DNA of 64,000 nucleotides, taken from NCBI GenBank assembly GCA_934101145.1, contig CAKOPZ010000003.1:1-64000 (forward strand), in the 5' to 3' direction. Made by a program: the position numbers and the translations under genes. A model generated the notes under the pieces. That model saw nothing but the letters and a program-made list of their open reading frames with translations. It was not told where the DNA came from and ran no database searches. The DNA is from an uncultured Clostridia bacterium. Lineage in GTDB: Bacteria; Bacillota; Clostridia; TANB77; CAG-508. Every line of letters starts with the position of its first letter. Position 1 is the first letter of the stretch. Below, one piece after another: positions 36,556-45,658 of this stretch.

Positions 36556-38763
36556 TCAATTTTTATTCTTTCTCAATCTCAAAGCATTTAAGATAACCGT
36601 AAAACTACTAAATACCATTGCTAGGCTTGCAATCATTGGATTTATTGAAATTCCAAAAGGTTTTAATAATCCTATCGCAACAGGTATCATCAAACAATTG
36701 TAGAAAAATGCCCAGAATAGATTCTGTTTTATGTTTTTAATTGTTCTTTCACTAATTTTAATCAATTTTAGTATTGAATTTAAGTCATTTTTAGTTAAAA
36801 TAACATCACTTGAATCCATAGCAATATCAGTTCCACTTTTTACACTTACACCAACATCTGCATTGGCTAGTGCTGGACTGTCATTTATTCCATCCCCACA
36901 CATCATAACTCTATTTCTATCTTCTTTTAGTTTCTTTATTGTTTCTGATTTTTGAGATGGTAAAACATTCGAAATAACTTTAGTTATTCCAAGTTCTTTG
37001 CCTATCTTCTCTGCCGTTTCTTTGTTGTCCCCTGTTAGCATTATAGTTTTAATATTATGCTTTTCTAGTCTGCTTATAACATCTTTTGCATTTTTTCTTA
37101 CAATATCATTTACTCCTATCAATGCTAAAATTTCATTTTCATTTGCAATATAAACAATGCTATTTCCGTTAAGTGCTAATATTTTTTCATCTTCCAAATG
37201 ATTATTTTCAATAGCAAATTTTTCTATTATTTTTCTATTTCCTAATATTATCTTTTTATTATCAACTTCTCCAATTAATCCATATCCTGCAATATTTTCA
37301 ATATTTTTTACTTCTAATTTCAAAATTTTATTTTCCTGCATATATTCTACAAAGGCTTTTCCTATTGGGTGAGTAGATTTTTCTTCAATACTTCCAGCAA
37401 GTCCCATTAGTTCTTTTTCTGACAATTTACTATAATTATATATTTGTGAAATTCTTAATTTTCCATAAGTTAATGTTCCTGTTTTATCAAATACTACAGT
37501 ATTAATTTTTGAAGCATTTTCTAATATTTCACTCTTTTTTACAAGTATTCCATTACTTGCACATACCCCTTCGCTTATAACTATCGCAAGTGGTGTTGCA
37601 AGGCCTAAACTACAAGGACAAGCAACTACTAATACCGTAACAAATGTGCTTAATGCTGTTACAAAATCATACCCTAAAATCAAATACATTACAAAACTAA
37701 TTATTGCTATTATAATAACTACTGGAACAAAATATCCTGAAATTTTATCAGCAATTTTTGCTATAGGAGCCTTTGTATTACTTGCTTCTACAACTAATTT
37801 TACTATTTCTGATACCGTCGATTCTTTTCCAATTTTTTCAGCCTTATATTTTATAAAGCCATCATAATTCAGACTTCCCGCTATTACTTTATCTCCAAGA
37901 TTTTTGCTTACTGGTTTACTTTCTCCTGTAATAAATGATTCGTCCAAATGAGTGCTTCCTTCTATAATTTCGCCGTCTACTGCAATTTTGTCTCCTGCCT
38001 TTGAAATTACAATATCACCTTTTTTTATTTCGTCAAGAGTTACTTCTTTTTGAATTCCATCTACTTCAATTATTGCTTTATTTGGAGTAATTTCAACCAA
38101 TTTTTTTATTGCATCTTTTGTTTTATCTTTGCTTATTCCATCAATATATCTTCCAAGTTTAACAAAATAAATAACTATTGCTGCTGATTCAAAATATAAA
38201 TTCATCGTATAATGCATATGTCCTTTTATAATCATATACATGCTATATAAGCTATAAACAAAACTACTTGCAACTCCAATTGTAACAAGTGTATCCATAT
38301 TGGGTATTTTATGAATTAAGTTTTTATAACCATTTTTTAAAATATCATATCCATATCCAAAGAATGCTATCGTCAAAATCAATAAACAAGTAGCATAATT
38401 TATAGGGTTATGTTCTGCTCTTAAAAAGCTTAAAGTTGGCAATCCAATCATGTGCCCCATAGATATATACATAGTAACTATTGCTAAAATTGTAAAAATA
38501 ATAAATTGTATTTTTTCTTTTCTATTATTCTTTTCTACATTGAACTCTTTAAAAATTCCTAAACTTTTAAAACCTGCTTGTTTTATATATTTTTCTATTT
38601 TTTCTTGATTTAAAATTTGTTCATCATATGTTATTGTAGCATTTGCCATCACAAGATTTACACTTGCATTATATATTCCATTTTGTTTATTTAAGTATTT
38701 TTCTAATCCATTTGAACAAGCACTACAAGTCATTCCATCAATCGCAAGTATTATACTTTTCAT
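36556..38763 (-). CDS. copA: Copper-exporting P1B-type ATPase
   Basis: 735 residues. One N-terminal heavy-metal domain with GMTCSACSN is followed by eight transmembrane helices with the CPC motif in VACPCSLGLATPLA. Also present are the TGES actuator loop, phosphorylation site DKTGTLTYG, HP motif in STHPIGKAF, and GDGINDSPALANADVG. It pumps Cu(I) out of the cytoplasm. The gene overlaps or abuts copZ and follows it from a copper-type operator-promoter. Confidence 0.95.
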   Translation of the reverse strand: MKSIILAIDGMTCSACSNGLEKYLNKQNGIYNASVNLVMANATITYDEQILNQEKIEKYIKQAGFKSLGIFKEFNVEKNNRKEKIQFIIFTILAIVTMYISMGHMIGLPTLSFLRAEHNPINYATCLLILTIAFFGYGYDILKNGYKNLIHKIPNMDTLVTIGVASSFVYSLYSMYMIIKGHMHYTMNLYFESAAIVIYFVKLGRYIDGISKDKTKDAIKKLVEITPNKAIIEVDGIQKEVTLDEIKKGDIVISKAGDKIAVDGEIIEGSTHLDESFITGESKPVSKNLGDKVIAGSLNYDGFIKYKAEKIGKESTVSEIVKLVVEASNTKAPIAKIADKISGYFVPVVIIIAIISFVMYLILGYDFVTALSTFVTVLVVACPCSLGLATPLAIVISEGVCASNGILVKKSEILENASKINTVVFDKTGTLTYGKLRISQIYNYSKLSEKELMGLAGSIEEKSTHPIGKAFVEYMQENKILKLEVKNIENIAGYGLIGEVDNKKIILGNRKIIEKFAIENNHLEDEKILALNGNSIVYIANENEILALIGVNDIVRKNAKDVISRLEKHNIKTIMLTGDNKETAEKIGKELGITKVISNVLPSQKSETIKKLKEDRNRVMMCGDGINDSPALANADVGVSVKSGTDIAMDSSDVILTKNDLNSILKLIKISERTIKNIKQNLFWAFFYNCLMIPVAIGLLKPFGISINPMIASLAMVFSSFTVILNALRLRKNKN

Positions 38764-38764
38764 A

Positions 38765-38977
38765 TTATTGTTCCTCTATAATTTCAAATCCAAGATCTGT
38801 AATTCTTTCTTTGATTTGAGCAACATCCAAATCATTTTCTGATTTTATTGTTACCATTCCAGTATTATGATCTGCATCTACACTTTCTATACCAGCAATT
38901 TCTGATAGAGCTGTTTTAACTCTATTTTCACATCCTCCGCAAACCATTCCATTGATTTTAATTCTTAATTCTTTCAT
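38765..38977 (-). CDS. copZ: Copper chaperone
   Basis: 70 residues forming a single HMA ferredoxin-like fold with the metal-binding MVCGGCENR near residue 12. It delivers Cu(I) to CopA, encoded right after it. GGAGGTGG precedes the ATG. Confidence 0.92.
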   Translation of the reverse strand: MKELRIKINGMVCGGCENRVKTALSEIAGIESVDADHNTGMVTIKSENDLDVAQIKERITDLGFEIIEEQ

Positions 38978-39000
38978 TCACTTATCCACCTCCGAGCATT

Positions 39001-39042
39001 ATTATATACCCCTAACGGGTATTTTGTAAATAGAGGGGTATA
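39001..39042 (-). promoter_or_regulatory. copZA promoter with CsoR-type operator in the spacer
   Basis: On the minus strand TTTACA, an 18-base spacer and TATAAT. The spacer contains TACCCGTTAGGGGTA, a CsoR-like pseudo-palindrome, and a second half site TATACCCCTC lies just upstream of the -35. This layout suggests repression released by copper. No csoR gene is in the window. Confidence 0.75.
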
Positions 39043-39115
39043 GTCAATTTTTTGCCTAAATATAGCAGTTTTCAAAAGTATAAAAAATAGTATTACTTTT
39101 ATCTGCTTTTAATTT

Positions 39116-40123
39116 TTATATTATATCATCTAAAAATTCAAATATATTTTTATAATATGTATCTGGTTCTTTATATCTTGATTCAGTATGTCCAGCACCA
39201 TGTATTATAAGTTTATTTTTCTTACAATTAGCAACTTCATATAATTGTTCACACATGTATTCAGGAACAAAATCATCACTATCTCCATGAATAAATAATA
39301 TTGGAGTCGTTGCTTTTTTCACTTGCTCTAATGCAGATGCTTCTTTAATATCATATTTTGCTCTATAATTTGCAACAACTTCAAACATATTCAATACTGG
39401 AAAAGCCGGTAAGTTAAATCTAGCCTTAGCCTCTGATGCAAATATATCCCATACTGATGTATATCCACTATCTTCTATTATTGCTTTAACATTGTTTGGA
39501 AGTTCATCTCCTGATGCCATCAATACTGTTGCAGCACCCATTGAAGAACCATGTAATACAATGTTAGCATTATTATTTTGCTTTATTATTAAATCTATCC
39601 AACATTTTAAGTCATCTTTATCTAACCATCCCATCCCTATATATTCGCCTTCACTTTCACCAGTCGCTCTCATATATGGAATTAATACATTGTATCCTTT
39701 GTCTGAAAAGTGTCTTCCTACTGAAATTACTGACTCTGGATTTGAACGATAGCCATGTAAGACAATTACCCAGTTATTAATTTGTTCATCTTTTATATAC
39801 TCTGTTCCTTTTAAAGCAATTCCATCTTTTGCAGTAACTTCAACTTTTTCATTTTTTATTGTGCTTGTCCATTGACTGGCAAGTTGATTTTCTTCTTTTC
39901 TGTTTTCTTCTATAATTTTTGCTGTTTCATTATCAATACTTGCAGCTTCTATTGCTTCTGTATTTTTTACTTCTCTATCTCCACCACTTCCTGTCCTTAA
40001 TATCGCATAATTGACAAAATAGTTTCCTATTCCTATAGTTGCTAATATGATGATTATAACCAGCATTACTATTGCAATGAATATCTTTTTTATAATACTT
40101 ATCCTTTTATTTTTCTTTTCCAT
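39116..40123 (-). CDS. Membrane-anchored alpha/beta hydrolase
   Basis: 335 residues with one N-terminal transmembrane segment after basic residues. The hydrolase domain contains VLHGYRSNPESV (oxyanion strand), the nucleophile elbow GSSMGAA near residue 195, FIHGDSDDFVP with the acidic residue and HGAGHTES with the His. It resembles YkrH/BAAT-type extracytoplasmic hydrolases of Clostridia. Substrate unknown. AAGGAG precedes the ATG. Confidence 0.87.
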   Translation of the reverse strand: MEKKNKRISIIKKIFIAIVMLVIIIILATIGIGNYFVNYAILRTGSGGDREVKNTEAIEAASIDNETAKIIEENRKEENQLASQWTSTIKNEKVEVTAKDGIALKGTEYIKDEQINNWVIVLHGYRSNPESVISVGRHFSDKGYNVLIPYMRATGESEGEYIGMGWLDKDDLKCWIDLIIKQNNNANIVLHGSSMGAATVLMASGDELPNNVKAIIEDSGYTSVWDIFASEAKARFNLPAFPVLNMFEVVANYRAKYDIKEASALEQVKKATTPILFIHGDSDDFVPEYMCEQLYEVANCKKNKLIIHGAGHTESRYKEPDTYYKNIFEFLDDII

Positions 40124-40198
40124 GATTAACTCCTTGTATATTTTTTGTATATTGTATCATAAAGATTGTATAATTGTATAAAGCTGACCCTCTAGTAC

Positions 40199-40226
40199 AA
40201 AAAGCAGTACATTAAAACTGCTTTTT
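40199..40226 (-). terminator. mscL terminator
   Basis: The stem AAAAAGCAGT / ACTGCTTTTT is just beyond the mscL stop. Confidence 0.7.
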
Positions 40227-40242
40227 CATATAATCAATAATT

Positions 40243-40683
40243 TTATTTGTTATTTATTTCTTTTAATAAATCTCTAATCTCTTCTAATAAAACAATTTGT
40301 TCATCTTTTTTAACTTCTTCTACTTTTTCTTCCTTTTCTTCTTTCTTTTTAGTTAATCTCTCTATTACTTTGATAAAGAAGAATATACATATTGCAACAA
40401 TTAAAAAATCAATTACATTTTGAATAAACATTCCATAGTTAACTGTTGCACTTCCAATTTTTAAACTTAATCCTGAAAAATCAATTCCACCAATTATTAT
40501 ACCAATTATCGGCATCAAAATATCATTTACAATTGATGTTACAATCTTTCCAAATGCTGAACCTATAACAACACCAACAGCCAAATCTATTACATTTCCT
40601 CTAGCTATAAAATCTTTAAATTCTCCAAATACTTTACTTCCTTCTTTTATTATTTCATCTTTTCTTATATTTTTCTTTTTCAT
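40243..40683 (-). CDS. mscL: Large-conductance mechanosensitive channel
   Basis: About 146 residues. The family N-terminal amphipathic and first transmembrane part reads FKDFIARGNVIDLAVGVVIG, followed by the pore-lining SAFGKIVTSIVNDILMPIIG. The second membrane helix is near residues 85-105 and a charged coiled C-terminus ends LLEEIRDLLKEI. It releases solutes on hypo-osmotic shock. The second ATG is chosen because GGAGG lies properly before it. Confidence 0.95.
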   Translation of the reverse strand: MKKKNIRKDEIIKEGSKVFGEFKDFIARGNVIDLAVGVVIGSAFGKIVTSIVNDILMPIIGIIIGGIDFSGLSLKIGSATVNYGMFIQNVIDFLIVAICIFFFIKVIERLTKKKEEKEEKVEEVKKDEQIVLLEEIRDLLKEINNK

Positions 40684-40695
40684 TTTTTCCTCCAT

Positions 40696-41334
40696 CTATT
40701 TTTCAATTATAAATTTCTTAACTGTGCTTGTGTAAATCACTAAATATGATATTGATATTAAAAAACCTCCAAGTACATCACTTGTATAATGTACTCCTAA
40801 ATAAATTCTACTTACTCCAATAGTACATATTAATACACTAAGTAGTATAATCAAACTCCATTTAATATATTTATTTTTAACAAATTTATATATTAAATAT
40901 ATCAAATATCCATAAAAGGCCATACTAACCATAGAATGTCCAGACGGAAAACTATATCCAGTTTCTTCAATTATTCTAAATTCTGTTGGTCGTGGTCTTT
41001 GCAATATTCCCTTTAATAGTTGATTTAATATAGTTACAATAACTAAATTTGAAAAAATCGATGCACCAATTTTTTTATTTTTTATACATACAAATAGTAT
41101 AATAGTTAATCCTATTAAAAATATTGCTCCTCCAAAATTAGTAATAAATTTTGCAATAGGTGTTGCAAAATCTGATATTAAAAATGTTGAAACCATCTTA
41201 TATCCAATTATATCTCCGTTCATTATTTCCTTATTAAATACATCTTCAGCAATTGCTAAAAATCCTATTAAACAAACAAATAATATAATCCATTTTAAAT
41301 TTTTTTCTATAAATTCCTTTATATTTTCTTTCAT
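40696..41334 (-). CDS. PAP2-family membrane phosphatase
   Basis: 212 residues with about six transmembrane helices. The three phosphatase motifs are complete: KGILQRPRP, YSFPSGHSMVS and SRIYLGVHYTSDVLGG. Likely substrates are undecaprenyl pyrophosphate or phosphatidic-type lipids. It abuts mscL and is probably co-transcribed with it. Confidence 0.92.
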   Translation of the reverse strand: MKENIKEFIEKNLKWIILFVCLIGFLAIAEDVFNKEIMNGDIIGYKMVSTFLISDFATPIAKFITNFGGAIFLIGLTIILFVCIKNKKIGASIFSNLVIVTILNQLLKGILQRPRPTEFRIIEETGYSFPSGHSMVSMAFYGYLIYLIYKFVKNKYIKWSLIILLSVLICTIGVSRIYLGVHYTSDVLGGFLISISYLVIYTSTVKKFIIEK

Positions 41335-41382
41335 CTTATACCTCTTCTAAGCAATTTTTTCAAAATAACAATTTGCATAACA

Positions 41383-41934
41383 TTAAGATTTTACTTCTTT
41401 CTTATACATAAAACAATCTTTTTCATGTGAATATATAACACCTATTGCTTGCAAATATGAATATACAATTGTTGTGCCAACAAATTTCATTCCCATTTTC
41501 CTCAAATCTTTCGAAATAAAATCTGACAAATTAGAACTTACTTTTCCAACTTCATAAATCACCTTATTGTCTGTAAACATCCATATGTAATTAGAAAAAG
41601 TTCCAAATTCTTTTTGTATTTCTTTAAATACCTTACTATTATTTATTGCTGCATTAATTTTTAATTTATTTCTTATAATTTTCTCATTTTGCAGTAATTC
41701 ATGAATCTTTTTTTCATCATAATTGCACACTTTATCTATTTCAAAATCATCAAATGCCTTTTTAAAATCTTCTCTCTTATTTAAAACACATTCCCATGAT
41801 AACCCTGCCTGAAAAGATTCTAATATCAACATTTCATATAAATACTTATCATCATAACTTGCAATACCCCATTCTTTGTCATGGTACTCTATGTATTTTT
41901 CATTTTTTAAATTACACCAATTGCACCTTCTCAT
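41383..41934 (-). CDS. tag: DNA-3-methyladenine glycosylase I
   Basis: 183 residues. RCNWC with zinc Cys at the N-terminus, YHDKEWG, the ESFQAGLSWECVLNKRE segment and the C-terminal zinc His/Cys (YSHEKDCF) match Tag. It removes 3-methyladenine from DNA. It lies downstream of a translesion polymerase operon. Confidence 0.94.
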   Translation of the reverse strand: MRRCNWCNLKNEKYIEYHDKEWGIASYDDKYLYEMLILESFQAGLSWECVLNKREDFKKAFDDFEIDKVCNYDEKKIHELLQNEKIIRNKLKINAAINNSKVFKEIQKEFGTFSNYIWMFTDNKVIYEVGKVSSNLSDFISKDLRKMGMKFVGTTIVYSYLQAIGVIYSHEKDCFMYKKEVKS

Positions 41935-42047
41935 AACGCGGTCCCTCTCTTTGGAATAAAAAATTTATCCATGTCATTTTATTGTTATTCCTTTCACTTG
42001 AAATATTTTCACATATTCGTTATATCATAAAAGAATATAATTATCAA

Positions 42048-42410
42048 CTAATTCGCCATCTCTCTTTTTATCCATTCCATTATCACATTTGCAATATAAT
42101 CTATCTCTTCTTCTGAAAGTTTATGTCCTTTCCTGATTCCATGAATTCTTTCCAAACACCCTCTGCAACAACATCCCGTTGCATGCTGTGCAATAAAAAC
42201 TGGATGTACTTGTCTCATCGGTGTTTGCTTTCCATCGTTTTTTGGATATGCATCTGAAATTCTTTTTATTATCAAATCTTTTGCATCTGATTTAATTTTG
42301 TCTAATCCTTTTTCTTTGATATATTCCTTCATATTTCTATTTAAATGAAATGAACCTCTAAATTTACTCTTTTCTAAAGAATCTAATAATTCTGCAATAT
42401 CTTTTTTCAT
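42048..42410 (-). CDS. DUF4186 family protein
   Basis: 120 residues. KFRGSFHLNRNMKEYIKEKG, the HPVFIAQHATGCCCRGCLE Cys cluster and HKLSEEEIDYIANVIMEWI are the DUF4186 hallmarks. The CCC-x2-C arrangement suggests metal binding. Function unknown. It follows the polymerase and YolD-like genes, which suggests a DNA damage context. GAGG precedes the ATG. Confidence 0.85.
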   Translation of the reverse strand: MKKDIAELLDSLEKSKFRGSFHLNRNMKEYIKEKGLDKIKSDAKDLIIKRISDAYPKNDGKQTPMRQVHPVFIAQHATGCCCRGCLERIHGIRKGHKLSEEEIDYIANVIMEWIKREMAN

Positions 42411-42422
42411 CTTTACTCCTCT

Positions 42423-42830
42423 TTAAATTATTGTAATATCAATAATATCTTCAATTAAAATTTCTGTTTTATCTTCTAAAATAATTGAATTATCATTTAC
42501 CTTTTTTACAATTCCTTTTACCGTTACATACTTTCCACCATTCTTTTTTTCATCAGGTATAAAATATGTAAAAGATACAGTTAATCTTTCTGATAATTTG
42601 TTTTTTATTTTCATTATCTCTTCATTTAATATTTCTTTTAATTCATCATCTATTTCAATTTTTTCGTTTGTAAGCCTACCAGTCTCATTTATTACATCAC
42701 CATATCCTGTTAAAGCTGCAAAAGGAGCAAATTGAGCTGATCTTGCTTCAAGTGACATCTGAGGATGCGTTTTAGATACATGATGTGGCATATTTATTAT
42801 ATCATCATATTTATCAGTACTACTAAACAT
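42423..42830 (-). CDS. YolD-like protein
   Basis: 135 residues. YDDIINMPHHVSKTHPQMS followed by RSAQFAPFAALTGYGD is the clostridial YolD-like signature; the C-terminal half is a small beta domain. YolD-like genes typically accompany Y-family polymerases, as here (12-base gap). GGAG precedes the ATG. Confidence 0.85.
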   Translation of the reverse strand: MFSSTDKYDDIINMPHHVSKTHPQMSLEARSAQFAPFAALTGYGDVINETGRLTNEKIEIDDELKEILNEEIMKIKNKLSERLTVSFTYFIPDEKKNGGKYVTVKGIVKKVNDNSIILEDKTEILIEDIIDITII

Positions 42831-42842
42831 ATCTACTCCTTT

Positions 42843-44339
42843 CTATTCTCTATGGCCTCCTATCTGGCCATTTCTTTCAATTGTAGTTCCTTCTTTTTGC
42901 AAATTCATACCTTTTACAATTGCATTTTTTCCATATTTTTGTTTTATATCTATCATTGCTTTTTGAATTCTTAATTCGTCCGCTTCTTTTTTTCTATTCT
43001 TACTTACCTCTTCATAATTTGTAAATAAATCTATTTGTTCATAAGACTTTTCTTTTTCATTTGCAATATTTGTAACATTATTTGCTGTAATATTCAATCT
43101 TCTAACCAATAAGTCTTTATTTATAATTCTTTCGTATAGATTTACAGTCGCCTCCATAATAATCTTTGTAGAAGAGGTTTTATGATCTATATTAATTGTT
43201 CCATGAGCATGTTTTGGAACTTTTCTTCCATACCTATCTGTTGTAACTTCTCCATTATACTTTCCTTTAATTTCTGGATTAGTTAAATTATCAATATCAT
43301 ACCCAATTTCTAATACAATTTGATTTGTAACTAAATTTTTCTTAACTAAGTCCAGTGATAAAAGTTCTGTCATTTCTTTTACAATGAGTCTAGTATTTTC
43401 ATAGTTATATGGGCAATGCAAAACCTGACCTGAACAAATACTATTTGTAGTTGGTTTGTATGCCTTTATACTATCTATTGTTACACATTCCCATCCCCAG
43501 CTGTGATCTATTAAAAGCTCTGCATTAACTCCAAATAATTTGTATAGCAATTCCTCATTATAGATTGATGTTTTTGCTACATCTCCCATTGTGTATATGC
43601 GGTGTTGTTCCAATTTATTTGCATAGCCCTTTCCAACTCTCCAAAAATCTGTAATAGGTCTATGATTCCATAAAAGCTTTCTATAACTCATTTCATCAAG
43701 TCCAGCAATTCTTACTCCATTTTTATCTGGTTTCACATGTTTTGCAACTATATCCATTGCAACCTTGCATAAATACATATTCGTTCCTATTCCGGCAGTT
43801 GCAGTTATTCCAGTTGTTTCATATACATCTTGAATAACTTTTGTTACAAGTTTTCTTGCAGTCATATTATATGTTTTTAAATAATGTGTAACATCGCAAA
43901 AAACTTCATCTATTGAATATACATAAATATCTTCTGGTGCAAAATATTTCAAATATACATTATAAATTTGTGTACTATATTGCATATAATATGCCATCCT
44001 TGGTGGTGCAGCAATATAGTCAAGTTGTAGACTTGAATTTTTATTTAATTCTAACTCATTTATTGATTTACCTGTAAATATATGTCCAGGAGCCCTTCTC
44101 TTTCTATCTGCATTTATCTCTTTTACCTTTTGAACTACTTCAAATAATCTAGCTCTTCCAGGTATTCCATACTTTTTTAGTGCAGGACTTACTGCAAGGC
44201 ATATCGTTTTTTCTGTTCTACTACTATCTGCAACAACTAAGTTCGTAGTAAGTGGATCAAGTCCTCTTTCTCTACACTCTACAGATGCATAAAAACTTTT
44301 TAAATCTATAGAAACATATATTTTTTGTTCTTCCTGCAT
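42843..44339 (-). CDS. Y-family translesion DNA polymerase
   Basis: 498 residues of the UmuC/ImpB/UvrX type. The palm starts SIDLKSFYASVECRERGLDP, with metal ligands in SIDLKSF and YSIDEVF. TATAGIGTNMYLCKVAMDI and the helix-hairpin-helix region RVGKGYANKLEQHRIYTMG follow. It copies past damaged bases. The C-terminal tail is longer than in DinB. It heads an operon with a YolD-like gene, DUF4186 and possibly tag. AAAGGAG precedes the ATG. Confidence 0.93.
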   Translation of the reverse strand: MQEEQKIYVSIDLKSFYASVECRERGLDPLTTNLVVADSSRTEKTICLAVSPALKKYGIPGRARLFEVVQKVKEINADRKRRAPGHIFTGKSINELELNKNSSLQLDYIAAPPRMAYYMQYSTQIYNVYLKYFAPEDIYVYSIDEVFCDVTHYLKTYNMTARKLVTKVIQDVYETTGITATAGIGTNMYLCKVAMDIVAKHVKPDKNGVRIAGLDEMSYRKLLWNHRPITDFWRVGKGYANKLEQHRIYTMGDVAKTSIYNEELLYKLFGVNAELLIDHSWGWECVTIDSIKAYKPTTNSICSGQVLHCPYNYENTRLIVKEMTELLSLDLVKKNLVTNQIVLEIGYDIDNLTNPEIKGKYNGEVTTDRYGRKVPKHAHGTINIDHKTSSTKIIMEATVNLYERIINKDLLVRRLNITANNVTNIANEKEKSYEQIDLFTNYEEVSKNRKKEADELRIQKAMIDIKQKYGKNAIVKGMNLQKEGTTIERNGQIGGHRE

Positions 44340-44382
44340 TGTAAGTCTCCTTTCACTTTTTTGCCATTGTTATAACAATATT

Positions 44383-44420
44383 ATTATATCATCCATATGC
44401 AAATTTGTAAACATGTGTTT
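44383..44420 (-). promoter_or_regulatory. Polymerase promoter with LexA-like box
   Basis: On the minus strand TTTACA, a 17-base spacer and TATAAT. Overlapping the -35 is AAACACATGTTT, a partial match to the Gram-positive LexA box (GAAC-N4-GTTC). The outer bases differ from consensus, so SOS control is suggested, not shown. Confidence 0.5.
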
Positions 44421-44433
44421 GTATAATATTTTT

Positions 44434-44566
44434 GAACAAGGCAACTTTAGGTTGCCCTTTGTTCATAGCCGATTTGAGTTTCCGACTAAAAGGCGGAAAG
44501 CTCAAAGGCAATGGCGATTGTAGCCTTTAATATACTAGGAAATGAGAAATTTCCTAGTATATTAAA
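44434..44566 (+). repeat. Family B three-hairpin repeat, copy 1
   Basis: About 133 bp that can fold into three consecutive hairpins. Hairpin 1 is GAACAA-GGCAAC / GTTGCC-TTGTTC. Hairpin 2 pairs TTGAG-TTTCCG with CGGAAA-CTCAA. Hairpin 3 pairs TTTAATATACTAGGAAAT with its complement over a 5-base loop. A second copy near 55 kb is inverted and shows paired base changes in hairpins 1 and 3. Together they bracket the fatty acid locus. Confidence 0.85.
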
Positions 44567-44569
44567 AAA

Positions 44570-44603
44570 GGATGAAAATAGAGGCTACTTTTTCAGTAGC
44601 CTC
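44570..44603 (-). terminator. Terminator of the fatty acid locus
   Basis: The stem GAGGCTACT / AGTAGCCTC lies just after the acpP stop and is followed on the minus strand by TATTTTC. Confidence 0.7.
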
Positions 44604-44616
44604 ATATTTTACTCCT

Positions 44617-44859
44617 TTATTTTTTACTATTCAAAATATATTCAACAACATCTTCAACTGTTGCAATCTTTTCAGCTTCACTATCTGGAATCTCCAAATC
44701 AAATTTTTCTTCTATATTCATCACAAGTTCTACTATATCAAGTGAATCCGCTGATAGATCATCTATAAAGCTTGCCTGCATTGTAATATTCTCTTCATTT
44801 ACTCCTAATTGTTCTACTATAATTTTCTTTAATTCCTCAAATATTTCTTCTTTATTCAT
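44617..44859 (-). CDS. acpP: Acyl carrier protein
   Basis: 80 acidic residues. The phosphopantetheine Ser is in DLSADSLDIVELVM. It carries growing acyl chains and is the last gene of the leftward fatty acid locus. AAAGGA precedes the ATG. Confidence 0.96.
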   Translation of the reverse strand: MNKEEIFEELKKIIVEQLGVNEENITMQASFIDDLSADSLDIVELVMNIEEKFDLEIPDSEAEKIATVEDVVEYILNSKK

Positions 44860-44884
44860 AATTTTATATATCCTTTCTTATTTT

Positions 44885-45658
44885 TTAAACTCCCATTATA
44901 TTATACCCATTATCTGCATATATAACTTGACCAGTTATAGCCTCTGACATATTACTGCATAAAAATGTTGCAACATTTCCCACTTGCATTATAGTAACAT
45001 TTTTGTGTAATGGTGCTTTCTCCTCAACAACTGTAAGAATAGAAGAAAAATCTTTTATTCCTTTTGCAGATAATGTTTTTATAGGTCCTGCAGAAATTGC
45101 ATTCACTCTTATTCCATCTTTTCCAAGATTATCTGCTAAATATCTTACTGATGATTCAAGTGCTGCTTTTGCAACTCCCATCACATTATATCCATCTATA
45201 ACCTTTTGCGAACCATAGTAAGAAAGTGTTACAAGGCTGGCATTTTTATTTAAAATGTCAAGTTCTTTAGCAATTCTTGAAACTAAAACAAATGAATAAC
45301 TACTTACATCAAGTGCATGTGCAAATCCTTCTCTACTTGTATTTATAAAGTCATTATTCAAATCTTCTGTATTTGCATGTGCTATTGAGTGAACAATTGC
45401 ATCTATATTACCATTTTCTTGCTTTATTTTAGTAAATACCTCTTTTACATTTTCATCCTTTGATGCTTCATTTAGCACATATGCTTTGCTTCCTTCAAAT
45501 TCTGAAATAAGTTCATCTATTTTTTCTTTATTTTTTTCTCCACAATATGTAAATATTAGATTTGCTCCATTTTCATATGCCGACTTTGCTATTCCATATG
45601 CAATACTCCATTTATTTCTAATTCCCATTATTAATATTTTCTTATTCTCAAGTAACAT
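44885..45658 (-). CDS. fabI: Enoyl-ACP reductase, FabI type
   Basis: 257 residues, SDR fold. GIRNKWSIAYGIAKSAYE is the FabI-specific nucleotide-binding start. SIAHA, the YNVMGVAKAALESSVRYLA catalytic Tyr/Lys segment and ISAGPIKTLSA follow. It performs the last reduction of each elongation cycle. The start overlaps the end of accA by 11 bases. Many Clostridia use FabK instead, so FabI here predicts triclosan-type sensitivity (inference). Confidence 0.95.
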   Translation of the reverse strand: MLLENKKILIMGIRNKWSIAYGIAKSAYENGANLIFTYCGEKNKEKIDELISEFEGSKAYVLNEASKDENVKEVFTKIKQENGNIDAIVHSIAHANTEDLNNDFINTSREGFAHALDVSSYSFVLVSRIAKELDILNKNASLVTLSYYGSQKVIDGYNVMGVAKAALESSVRYLADNLGKDGIRVNAISAGPIKTLSAKGIKDFSSILTVVEEKAPLHKNVTIMQVGNVATFLCSNMSEAITGQVIYADNGYNIMGV

